A DNA stretch of 64,000 nt from Massilia sp. NR 4-1 (GTDB lineage: Bacteria; Pseudomonadota; Gammaproteobacteria; Burkholderiales; Burkholderiaceae_D), in contig NZ_CP012201.1 of the NCBI RefSeq assembly GCF_001191005.1, positions 1,240,001 through 1,304,000 on the forward strand, read 5' to 3'. The notes below the pieces were generated by a model, which made no database searches, was not told the origin of the DNA, and was given only the letters and a program-made list of their open reading frames with translations. Numbering within the stretch: position 1 is the first letter of the stretch; each line of letters opens with the position of its first letter. Below, piece by piece: positions 26,491 to 35,329 of this stretch. The translations under genes were made by a program, and so were the position numbers.

Positions 26491-27777
26491 ATGATGAATA
26501 TACTGATGCTTGGCTGGGAGTTCCCCCCTCATATCACCGGTGGTCTCGGCACGGCCTGCCATGGCCTGCTTAAAGGCCTGAGCCAGCTGGGAGAAACCAA
26601 TACCACGCTGGTTCTCCCCAGACTGCTGGGCGGCGAAGAGGGCGGCTTCGCCTCGCTGGTGCAGGCGGGGAATGGCCTGGCCGCTGAGCGGCCGCAGGGC
26701 GGCGAGATGGAAAGCGAGCGCCTGACGGCCTTTCTCGCCGCTTTGGCGCCGGACGCCGATGCCAGCGCTGCCGGCGCCGGTAGGGTGAGTGGTGTCCGGC
26801 TGATGCAGGGAGCATACGAGGGGCATTCGATACAGGAGGCGCTCTCGTATGCTGCGCAGGTCGCGGCGCTGCCCGAGCTTGCGGCCAAGGCTGACGTGAT
26901 CCATGCCCACGACTGGCTCACCTTCCTGGCTGGCGCGGCGGTAAAAAAGCGCACCGGCAAGCCGCTCGTCGTCCATGTTCATTCGACGGAATGCGACCGG
27001 GCGCTCCACATCAATAAGGACATCTTCCGCATCGAGAAATTTGGCCTGGAACAGGCCGATATGGTGATCGCGGTCAGCGAATACACCCGCCAGGTATTGA
27101 TCGGACGCTATGAAACCGATCCCGCCAAGATCTTCGTATTGCACAACGCGGCCGAATTCCCGGCTGCCGCGCCTTCGCGCAGCCCGGAGCGAATGGTTGC
27201 CTTTGTCGGCCGCATAACGCACCAGAAGGGGCCGCGCCATTTCGTCGAGGCGGCCTACCAGGTCAGCCGCAGAATGGATGGCGTCAGATTCGTGATGGCG
27301 GGCAGCGGCGATCAGCGGCCCGTATGCGAAGCCCTGGCCGCTGCAATGGGCATGCGCCAGCATTTTGAATTCCCTGGCTTTCTGGATGCGGATGGTTTGC
27401 GCAGCCTGCTGTCGAGGGCAGACGTGTATGTCATGCCTTCCGTATCCGAACCCTTCGGCATCGGTGCGCTGGAGGCGGCCCATGCGGGCGTGCCGGTGGT
27501 GTTGTCAAACTATGCCGGCGTGGCCGAGGTCATGGACTGCGTGCTCAAAGTGGAGCCGTCCGATACCGGCGCCGTCGCCGACGCCATCGTTTCCATCCTC
27601 GGCGACGATGAGCTGGCGGCTGCGCTGTCGGCCGGGGCCAGGCATGAGGCGAATAAATTGAGCTGGAAAAAATCCGCGCGCCGCTTGCTGGAGCTGTACC
27701 GCATGCTGTCCGCCTCGGGCAAGCTCGCGATGGCGCCGCTCCACCACTCCACCCCTATGGTGACCGAAAATGAATAA
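26491..27777 (+). CDS. GT4-type glycosyltransferase (glycogen-synthase-like fold)
   Basis: A 428-residue retaining GT-B glycosyltransferase. The N-terminus LMLGWEFPPHITGGLGTA is the nucleotide-sugar loop seen in glycogen-synthase-like GT4 enzymes; the C-terminal half has FVGRITHQKG and the E-x7-E motif in SEPFGIGALE. The 3' end overlaps the NRPS 2 start by eight bases, so it is firmly part of the biosynthetic operon. It could glycosylate the product or, together with GH13, make a small glucoside or oligoglucan. The acceptor cannot be told from sequence. A second ATG lies three bases inside. Confidence 0.87.
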   Translation: MMNILMLGWEFPPHITGGLGTACHGLLKGLSQLGETNTTLVLPRLLGGEEGGFASLVQAGNGLAAERPQGGEMESERLTAFLAALAPDADASAAGAGRVSGVRLMQGAYEGHSIQEALSYAAQVAALPELAAKADVIHAHDWLTFLAGAAVKKRTGKPLVVHVHSTECDRALHINKDIFRIEKFGLEQADMVIAVSEYTRQVLIGRYETDPAKIFVLHNAAEFPAAAPSRSPERMVAFVGRITHQKGPRHFVEAAYQVSRRMDGVRFVMAGSGDQRPVCEALAAAMGMRQHFEFPGFLDADGLRSLLSRADVYVMPSVSEPFGIGALEAAHAGVPVVLSNYAGVAEVMDCVLKVEPSDTGAVADAIVSILGDDELAAALSAGARHEANKLSWKKSARRLLELYRMLSASGKLAMAPLHHSTPMVTENE

Positions 27778-30700
27778 ACCTGCGGACCGCTTCAATGCCG
27801 CGGAAATGGGGGCACTCTCGCCATATCAGCAAAGACTGGTATTTCTCGACCAGTTCAACGGCGGCAGCGCGCATTGCAACCGGCTGCGGGCATTTGAGCT
27901 GGAAGGATGCTTCAACCCTGCCATGGCGGAACAGGCGCTCAGCGCTCTGGCTGGGCGCCACCATCTGCTGCGTGCACGCTTCGTGGCCGACGAGGGGGGG
28001 GCGCGGCAGCTTTGGGTCGAAGCAGGCGAACCGCAGCTGCGCTGTCTCGATCTGAGTGCCGGCGCGCAGCCGCAAACGGCGCTGCATGAGGCCATTCACG
28101 CTGAAATGGAGTGCAGCTTCGATCTGGCACGGGGCTGCCTGCTGCGCCTATGCCATCTACGGCTGGGCGAGGGGAGCGGGATGCTGCTGCTGACGGCGCA
28201 TGGCATCATTGCCGACGAGCGCTCCATGACGCTGCTGGCCGACGAATTCTGGTGGTACTATGCGGCGGCAGCGGATGGCTCGGACGGCGCGGCGTGGCTG
28301 CCGGCGCGGCAATTCCAGGAGTATCTGCAGTGGCGCAACAGGCGGGACGATGCCGAGGCGGATCAGCTGCAGTACTGGGCGCGGCAGCTGGATGGCCTGC
28401 CGCCGGTCCATGCCTTGCCGCTGGATGGCCCGCGTCCCGCGCAGCAGGGTTACCGGGGCGGGCGGCACGTGTTGACGGTAGAACCGTCACTCGCTCGGAA
28501 ACTGGCGCAGCTGGCCAGGGACCAGGAACTTGATCTTGCCATTGTGCTGCATACCGCCTTGAGCGTGCTGCTGGCACGCCATGGTGGCGGCACGGACAGC
28601 GTTATCGGTCGCGCAAGCTCGCTGCGTCCCGGCGAGGATTGGCAGGACGTGCTTGGGCCGTTCGGCAATATGCTTGCGGTAAGGACCAGTTGCGCCGACA
28701 ACCCAAGCTTCCTCGACCATTTACGTACCGTGCAGGCGGCCGGGGAGGCGGCGCGCGCGCATGGGGAGCTGCCCTTTGAGCGCATCGTGGAACGCTTGAA
28801 TCCCGCGCGCAGCCCCCAGTATACGCCGCTGTTTCAGATCGTCTTCGGTCTGAATGAGGATGGCGCACCACAATCCGGCCCGATCGAGGCAGCAGGACTG
28901 CGCGCACGGCCCTTTGCCCATGATGAAAAGCCGGCCCTTTATGAGCTGGCTTTCCACGCCCGCGGCGGCGAGCAGGGGCTGGCACTGGAAATCGTCTATA
29001 ACGCCGATCTGTTCAAGCACAGCACCATCGTGCGGATGGCCGCGCATATGCAGATCCTTTTGCAAGGCATTGCCGAAGCGCCGGAAACCAAACTGCATCA
29101 GCTGCCGCTGATGAGCGAGGCTGAGCAGCAGTGGCTGGCATATGGGGTCAATGCCACGCAAACACCATATCCGCAACAGCGACGCGTGCATCAGCTCTTC
29201 GAAGATCAGGCCTGCAAGATGCCGCTGGCGACGGCAGTGGAATATGGGGAGGAGTGCCTCAGTTACGCCGAATTGAATGCGCGGGCACAGCGTCTGGCGC
29301 ACCGGCTGCGCCAGCAAGGTTTGCGGGAGGGCGCTTTGGCCGGCCTGTGCGTGGAGCGCGGGCCGAATCTGGTGGTGGCCTTGCTTGCCATCCTGAAGGC
29401 CGGCGCGGCTTACGTGCCCCTGGATGCAGCCTATCCATCGGCCAGGCTGGCGCATATGGTAAGCGACAGCGGCTTGCGCCTGCTGCTGACGCAGCAGTCG
29501 CTGCGCGGTGCCGCCGTGCAGATGGCCGGCGGCGGCCAGGATGTGCGGATTCTCTACCTGGACGATGAAGCCGATTTGGCCGCGCTGGATGCCGAAGGTG
29601 ACGCCGAGCCGCCCGCCGCTGCCGGTTTGGTCGACCATCCGGCTTACGTCATTTATACGTCCGGTTCCACCGGCATGCCCAAAGGGGTGCAGGTCGGCCA
29701 CCGCTCGCTCAGCAATTTCGTATGGGCCATGCGGCGCGAACTCGATATCGGCCAGCATGATGCGGTTCTGAATCTCACCTCCTTGTCCTTCGATATCGCC
29801 GGCCTTGAGCTGTGGCTGCCGTTGGCATGCGGCGCGCGCATTGTGTTGATATCGCGCGAAGCGGCAGGCGATCCGCAGCTGTTGGCAGCCTGCATCGAGC
29901 GGCATGGCGTGACGGTGGCACAGGCAACGCCGTCCACCTGGCGCATGCTGGTGCAGCACCGCTGGCCGGTGGCCCAGGGAGGCCTGAAAGTGCTGTGTGG
30001 CGGTGAAGCGCTTGCTCCGGCATTGGCGCGCGATATGCTGCGCCACACCCCGCTGGTATGGAATCTATACGGGCCGACCGAAACCACGATCTGGTCGGCG
30101 CTGCATCGGATCACGGCGGATGCGCCGTATCCGTATATCGGCCGTCCAATCGACAATACCCAGATCTATATTCTGGACGAGCACCTGCAACTGGCGCCCA
30201 CTGGCGTATCCGGGGAGTTGTATATCGGCGGGGATGGACTGGCCCATGGTTATCTGCATCGGCCCGAGCTCACCAGGGAGCGTTTCATCGTCCATTTCCC
30301 GGCCGGCGGCCGCCTGTACCGGACCGGGGACCTGGCCCGCCGCCTGGAAGACGGCACTCTCGAATACCTGGGACGGATCGACGATCAGGTCAAGATCCGT
30401 GGCTTCCGCATTGAATTGGGCGAGGTGGAAAACCAGCTCGCATTGCAGCCTGAGATCGACGCCGCCGTTGTGGTGGCGCGCGAGGAGGCGTCCGGCGAAA
30501 AGCGCCTGGTGGCTTACCTGTCCCTCAAACCGGGAATGGCAGGCCCGCAGGAGTTCGCCGCCCTGTTGCGCGCGCGCCTGCAGGGCATCCTGCCGGAATA
30601 CATGGTGCCGGCCCTGTTTGTCGTGCTCCCTGCCTTTCCCATGACCCCGAACGGAAAAATCGATAAAAAGGCCTTGCCGGCGCCGGAAGTCAGCGCCTTG

Positions 30701-32338
30701 CACAGACCCTATGCAGATCCGCGCGATGAGAATGAACGGATACTGCTTGAGATATGGCGTCATGTACTGGGACTGGATAGTATCGGGATCCACGATAATT
30801 TCTTTGAAATCGGCGGCGATTCCATCATGACGATCCAGATCGTCGCCAGGGCGAACAAGGCCGGAATTCCACTGCGCCCGCGCCATCTCTTCGATTTTCA
30901 GACCGTGGAAGCGCTGGCGCGGCATGCCGTGGCGCAGGCTGCCAGCGATGAAAGCGGCGGACCGCCGCCAATGCTGGCTGACGGAGACGATAGCGGTGAG
31001 CCGCTGATTAATCCGATCATTCATTACCTTCATTTCAACCAAGGTTGGGGGACGTGGTTCACCACCACATCGGAATTCATGTGGAAAAGCGGCGAGATCG
31101 ATCTGGCCACGACTGTACGCGCGCTGCATCTGCTGGTGCAAAGATATGAGGCGTTGCGGTTTCAGCTGGTGCGCAGCGGGAACCAGCTGCAACACCGCCT
31201 GATGCCGCCGCCCGATGAGCAAGGACTGCTGCGGCTGGAAGACGTGAGCCAGGCCGCGGCACCGGACGTGGATAGCCAGCTGAACGCCATCTATAACAAA
31301 TGGAAGGGCGATTTCGTGTTTGATGAACGGAGCTATCTGTTCCGCTTCGTCTATATCAAGGGCCGGCCCGAACAAGGCGACCGGCTGGTGCTGATATTCC
31401 ACCATATGCTGGTGGATGGAGAATCGAACGGTATTTTGAAAGAAGCCTTTCTCGCCACCTATCGGGCCTTGCTGAACGGCGCGGCGCCGCCGGCGCGGGA
31501 AGAGATGCCTTATTCATTCTGGCTGCGAGCCAGGCAGCGCAGGCTGCAAGCCGCGCAGGCGGTGGATAGCGCCTACTGGCGCAATCTGCGATGGGAGGAG
31601 GCGGCCGATTTTCAGCAGGAACTGGCGCCGCCTATGCCCGCGCCCGAACATCCGTCCGAAAGCTTCCTGCTGGACGAGGTGTCGACGGCCAGGCTACTGC
31701 GGCTCAGCAGCGCCGGCAGCTCCCTGATGGTGGAGGCGATCCTGTTTGCCTTGATCCAGGGGATTCATCCCTGGATCAGCGGGCCACTGGTCTTGTGCGA
31801 GATGGTCATGAGCAACCGGCAGGTGGCTGTGGGCGAGGCCGATGTCTCAGGCGTGGTCGGGAATCTGACCACGAACAATATTCTGCCCATCGATACCAGC
31901 GACGGCGACTGGCTGCCGACGCTCGACCGGCTGCTCGACATCCGTGCGCAGCGCAGAAGCGTCCCCAATGAGGGGGCCGGTCTGCTGCACTGGCTGTATG
32001 CGAGCGAGGCGCTGGCCGGCATCGAGTACCGGCCGCTGATCGGCGTGAATCTGGTCTTTTGCGATGAACGCTATGGCGAAGAGCCGGAAGCCGGGATCAG
32101 CCATCATAGCGCCTGGTCCTTTATGCGCGACGAATCCAACGAAAACATCCACGCCTTGTTCTTCGAAGTGCGGATTTTCGAGAACGCGGTCAAGATTAGC
32201 AGCTTTGCCAATGCGCGGTGCTGTCCGAAGCCGGTGCAGTTCCACGTGAACACCAGAATTCACCAGGCTTTACTGTCCTTGCAGTCCGTAAGCGACCCGA
32301 AAGCGGAAAGGCGCGAGATGGCGCCTTTCCATGCTTAA
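27770..32338 (+). CDS. Nonribosomal peptide synthetase 2: C(degenerate)-A-T-C(terminal)
   Basis: A 1522-residue NRPS. The first condensation domain (about 10-430) has HGIIADE where HHxxxDG is expected, so the catalytic second His is Gly145. The adenylation domain (about 455-950) is intact: YTSGSTGMPKG near 627, YGPTETT, YRTGDLARR, NGKIDKKAL. Its pocket, aligned by eye, reads D-I-L-S-L-G-L-I-W-K, one change from a code I recall for glycine. The carrier has GGDSI (Ser 1018). A second C-superfamily domain (about 1080-1500) has an intact HHMLVDG (His 1211-1212) and closes the protein; there is no thioesterase or reductase. Release may therefore occur by condensation with a free nucleophile or by cyclisation. 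An epimerase role is less likely because typical E motifs are absent and glycine has no alpha-stereocentre. A hairpin lies inside the last codons. Confidence 0.95.
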   Translation: MNKPADRFNAAEMGALSPYQQRLVFLDQFNGGSAHCNRLRAFELEGCFNPAMAEQALSALAGRHHLLRARFVADEGGARQLWVEAGEPQLRCLDLSAGAQPQTALHEAIHAEMECSFDLARGCLLRLCHLRLGEGSGMLLLTAHGIIADERSMTLLADEFWWYYAAAADGSDGAAWLPARQFQEYLQWRNRRDDAEADQLQYWARQLDGLPPVHALPLDGPRPAQQGYRGGRHVLTVEPSLARKLAQLARDQELDLAIVLHTALSVLLARHGGGTDSVIGRASSLRPGEDWQDVLGPFGNMLAVRTSCADNPSFLDHLRTVQAAGEAARAHGELPFERIVERLNPARSPQYTPLFQIVFGLNEDGAPQSGPIEAAGLRARPFAHDEKPALYELAFHARGGEQGLALEIVYNADLFKHSTIVRMAAHMQILLQGIAEAPETKLHQLPLMSEAEQQWLAYGVNATQTPYPQQRRVHQLFEDQACKMPLATAVEYGEECLSYAELNARAQRLAHRLRQQGLREGALAGLCVERGPNLVVALLAILKAGAAYVPLDAAYPSARLAHMVSDSGLRLLLTQQSLRGAAVQMAGGGQDVRILYLDDEADLAALDAEGDAEPPAAAGLVDHPAYVIYTSGSTGMPKGVQVGHRSLSNFVWAMRRELDIGQHDAVLNLTSLSFDIAGLELWLPLACGARIVLISREAAGDPQLLAACIERHGVTVAQATPSTWRMLVQHRWPVAQGGLKVLCGGEALAPALARDMLRHTPLVWNLYGPTETTIWSALHRITADAPYPYIGRPIDNTQIYILDEHLQLAPTGVSGELYIGGDGLAHGYLHRPELTRERFIVHFPAGGRLYRTGDLARRLEDGTLEYLGRIDDQVKIRGFRIELGEVENQLALQPEIDAAVVVAREEASGEKRLVAYLSLKPGMAGPQEFAALLRARLQGILPEYMVPALFVVLPAFPMTPNGKIDKKALPAPEVSALHRPYADPRDENERILLEIWRHVLGLDSIGIHDNFFEIGGDSIMTIQIVARANKAGIPLRPRHLFDFQTVEALARHAVAQAASDESGGPPPMLADGDDSGEPLINPIIHYLHFNQGWGTWFTTTSEFMWKSGEIDLATTVRALHLLVQRYEALRFQLVRSGNQLQHRLMPPPDEQGLLRLEDVSQAAAPDVDSQLNAIYNKWKGDFVFDERSYLFRFVYIKGRPEQGDRLVLIFHHMLVDGESNGILKEAFLATYRALLNGAAPPAREEMPYSFWLRARQRRLQAAQAVDSAYWRNLRWEEAADFQQELAPPMPAPEHPSESFLLDEVSTARLLRLSSAGSSLMVEAILFALIQGIHPWISGPLVLCEMVMSNRQVAVGEADVSGVVGNLTTNNILPIDTSDGDWLPTLDRLLDIRAQRRSVPNEGAGLLHWLYASEALAGIEYRPLIGVNLVFCDERYGEEPEAGISHHSAWSFMRDESNENIHALFFEVRIFENAVKISSFANARCCPKPVQFHVNTRIHQALLSLQSVSDPKAERREMAPFHA
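32305..32330. terminator. Hairpin inside the 3' end of NRPS 2
   Basis: A perfect 10-bp inverted repeat (GGAAAGGCGC / GCGCCTTTCC) with a 6-base loop lies in the last codons of NRPS 2, before the convergent M16 gene. There is no T-run after it on either strand, so intrinsic termination is uncertain. Confidence 0.5.
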
Positions 32339-32348
32339 CCGGCAGGCT

Positions 32349-35177
32349 TTAGTTGGCGAACACATTGGCCGCTGGCGTGATCTTCACGGCCTCCGGCTTG
32401 ATGTTCAGCTTCATATTGCCAATGACCTGGTCTTCGTCCAGCAGCTCCTTCGGCTTGTTGCCGTCGTACTTGATGGGCGAGAAGGCATCGCTCAGCAGCT
32501 TGTCCTTCAGGCCGGCCGCGTCCTTGGCGATCATCACCACCGACAGGTTTTTCGACGACAGGTGCTTGCGGATCGCGGCATTTACATCGTCCACGGTCAG
32601 CTTGCCCAGGCCATCGCGCATCAGTTTGGTGAACTCGGGCGTGCCGTACCACTGCGAATCGAGGGCGTAGCCGAGTTGCTGGTCCTGGGTCGAGGTCATG
32701 ACGAAGACATTCTTCATCAGGTAGCCGCGCGTGATGTCGAACTGCTCCTTGGTCAGGCCTTTGGCGACCAGCTTGTCCAGCTCCGCCAGCGCGATGCGCA
32801 GCGCCAAGTGGGCGTTTTCAGGAGCGACCGGGCGCACCCAGATTTCGAACAGCTGCGCCTTGCGGCCCAGGTTTGCACTCGGGAAGAACTGGAACATCCC
32901 GCGCGGGAAGGCTTCGATGTACGCGTAGTCGCCGTAGTTCATGCCGCGGATTTCACGGATGCGCTGGTAGAGCAGGGAGCTGGAGGCGCGGTGTTCGCCG
33001 AGCCAGGTCTTGGCCAGCCACAGGGCGGGGAAGTCGGCATGCGAGCGAGTCACGGTCAGCGGCAGGCCGAAGGAAATGGCCGTGGCGCGGGTGTTCTTCT
33101 CGATGATTTCCACTTCCAGGCCGTTCGGCATTTTGCCGACGGGGATCGGCGTGGCGGCGAGGCCGGCGCCGGCCGGCAGGCGCGAGAGCGATTTCAGCAG
33201 CGAGGCCGACATGGCGTCCGACACATCGCCGGCCAGGCCGACGCGCAGCGCGCCCTGGGTGTACGCTTTCTTGTAGAAGTCCTTCACATCGTCCAGCGTG
33301 ATCGCATCCAGGCCCGCCACCGTGCCCAGTACCGGATGGCCGTAGCCGCTGCCGGCGAAGACATTGGTCTGCAGGCGTTCCTTGCCCAGCTCTTCCTCGT
33401 TATTGTCCTTCAGGTCGAGCAGCAGGGCGTTCTTCTGCGCGTCCTTCAGGCGGCGGAAGTCGTCTTCGCGGAAGCCCGGCGCCAGCAGCTGCGGCATCAC
33501 GATGTCCTGGAACTGGCTCCAGTTATCCTTGTGGATGGTGCCGGTGAAGGTGGACATTTCCTTGTCGGTCTGCTCGCTGAAGCTGCCGGCCAGCGGGAAC
33601 AGCGCCTTGCTGATCTCGTCGATCTTGCGTTCGCTGGAGCCGGCCGATGCGACCATGGCGGCGGTCAGCGCCGCCAGGCCTTCCTTGCCTTGCGGGTCGT
33701 GCGCCGAACCGGCGCCGAACACCAGCTTGTAGCGGATCTGCGGCAGCGCCGATTTCTGCACCAGCAGGTCGATCTTGGCCGTATTCAGCTTCGGTTCCAG
33801 CGCCGCCAGCTTGGGCAGTTCGCCGATATCGGCCGGCAGCGCGCCGTTCGACAGCGTGGTGACGATCAAGCCCTCGTCGGTCAGGTATTTGCGGGCGGCC
33901 GCTTGCAGGTCGGCCGGGGTCAGGCTGTCGAGCACGCGGTAGTAGTTATTCAGCGTACCGTAGGAGCGGTTGAAGTGGACGTAGGAGGCCAGCATGCCGG
34001 CGATCTGTTCGGTGTTGTCCAGCGAGCGGATCACGCCATACTTCAGCGCCGACTTGGCGTCGGCCAGGGCTTTCTCACCGACCGGCTCGGAGCGCAGCTT
34101 GGCGACCGTTTCCATGATGGCGTTGCGCACATAGACCGTGTCCTCGGCCTTCTTGACGCGGGCGCCGATCACGGCCAGCGTGGGGTCGACACGGTTCGGC
34201 GTGCTGTCGAACAGCTGGTCGATCTTCTGCTCATCTTGCACCAGGCGCTTGTACAGCGGCGAAGTGCGGCCGAAGGAGAGGGACAGCAGCACGCTCAGCG
34301 CGGCCTGGTCCTTTTGCTTTTCGGAGAAGGCCGGCGCGCGGAAGGCGACCGAGACCCAGGGCAGGGTTGGCGTGGCCCAGGTGACGTGCTTGTACAGCGG
34401 CGCTTTCGGCGCCGGTTCCACCGGCACATCGACCTTATAACTGCCGCGCTGCCATTTGCTCCAGTATTTTTCGACCAGGGCGACAGCTTTCTGCGGTTCG
34501 ACATCGCCGGCCACGATGATGGTGGTGCGCTCGGGACGATACCAGCGGTCGAAGAAGACCTTGGAATAGGCATACTGGTTGGGCATGTCCTCGATGTCTT
34601 TCAGGAAGCCCATCGTGGTGTGCTTATAGGTGTGCTTTTCGTAGGCGGTGTCGCGCATGGCCTCGAACAGCTTGGAGACCGGATTGGCGCTGTTCTTGTT
34701 GTACTCGCCCAGCACGGCGCGCGATTCGGTCTTGAACACGTCTTCGCCGTAGGACAGGTGCTGGAAACGGTCGGCCTCGACCTTCAGCACCGTTTCCAGG
34801 TCTTCCTTGGCGAAGGTGGTGTGGTAGTTGGTCAGGTCGTCGCTGGTGTAGGCGTTTTGGCGCGCGCCGGCGCGGGTGATGATGTCCTGGTATTTCTCGG
34901 GTGGATATTCCTTAGTCCCACGGAACATCATATGTTCGAAGAAGTGGGCGAAGCCGGATTTGCCCGGCTCCACTTCGTTGCGCGAACCGGTCTGCACCGG
35001 GATCTGCAGCGAAACGATATTCGGGAAGCCGGTCGGCACCACGATGATCTTCAAGCCGTTCGGCAGCACTTTTTCGGTGGCTTTGAAGGGCAGCAGGTCG
35101 GGCGCGGCGGCCGGGGCGGGCGCGGCAAACACCGGCGCCGACAGGGCCAGGGTCAGCAGGGGAAGCACTCTTGACAC
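32349..35177 (-). CDS. M16-family (pitrilysin-like) zinc metallopeptidase, secreted
   Basis: A 942-residue periplasmic peptidase. The first 18-25 residues form a signal peptide (LLTLALSAPVFAAPA). The inverted zinc site HFFEH lies near residue 78, with the third ligand region ESRAVLGEYNKN about 75 residues on. A second, non-catalytic M16 pair follows after about 480, giving the full-length double-unit architecture. The start is GTG at 35177 with GGAGAGAAT just upstream on the coding strand. It converges on NRPS 2 with ten bases between stops and probably is not part of that cluster. It likely degrades peptides in the envelope; a link to product processing would be speculation. Confidence 0.92.
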   Translation of the reverse strand: MSRVLPLLTLALSAPVFAAPAPAAAPDLLPFKATEKVLPNGLKIIVVPTGFPNIVSLQIPVQTGSRNEVEPGKSGFAHFFEHMMFRGTKEYPPEKYQDIITRAGARQNAYTSDDLTNYHTTFAKEDLETVLKVEADRFQHLSYGEDVFKTESRAVLGEYNKNSANPVSKLFEAMRDTAYEKHTYKHTTMGFLKDIEDMPNQYAYSKVFFDRWYRPERTTIIVAGDVEPQKAVALVEKYWSKWQRGSYKVDVPVEPAPKAPLYKHVTWATPTLPWVSVAFRAPAFSEKQKDQAALSVLLSLSFGRTSPLYKRLVQDEQKIDQLFDSTPNRVDPTLAVIGARVKKAEDTVYVRNAIMETVAKLRSEPVGEKALADAKSALKYGVIRSLDNTEQIAGMLASYVHFNRSYGTLNNYYRVLDSLTPADLQAAARKYLTDEGLIVTTLSNGALPADIGELPKLAALEPKLNTAKIDLLVQKSALPQIRYKLVFGAGSAHDPQGKEGLAALTAAMVASAGSSERKIDEISKALFPLAGSFSEQTDKEMSTFTGTIHKDNWSQFQDIVMPQLLAPGFREDDFRRLKDAQKNALLLDLKDNNEEELGKERLQTNVFAGSGYGHPVLGTVAGLDAITLDDVKDFYKKAYTQGALRVGLAGDVSDAMSASLLKSLSRLPAGAGLAATPIPVGKMPNGLEVEIIEKNTRATAISFGLPLTVTRSHADFPALWLAKTWLGEHRASSSLLYQRIREIRGMNYGDYAYIEAFPRGMFQFFPSANLGRKAQLFEIWVRPVAPENAHLALRIALAELDKLVAKGLTKEQFDITRGYLMKNVFVMTSTQDQQLGYALDSQWYGTPEFTKLMRDGLGKLTVDDVNAAIRKHLSSKNLSVVMIAKDAAGLKDKLLSDAFSPIKYDGNKPKELLDEDQVIGNMKLNIKPEAVKITPAANVFAN

Positions 35178-35329
35178 ATTCTCTCCTTGGATTTTAGCTG
35201 GTCTTTTTCATAGTGTTGTTCATCTATCTACGTAACAACGCCGCCAGAATAAAATATTTCACTAGGACATGTATAGCGAAATCCGCGTGTTACCATCTGC
35301 GCGTGTCCGATTTCTCATCTACTCACGCC

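Noticed and set aside
31000..32300. Epimerisation domain at the end of NRPS 2, suggested by the GGDSI carrier
   Set aside because: Typical E-domain motifs are absent and the code predicts glycine, which cannot be epimerised.
32331..35174. 947-codon plus-strand frame
   Set aside because: Antisense of the M16 peptidase gene, low-complexity translation, no recognisable domain.
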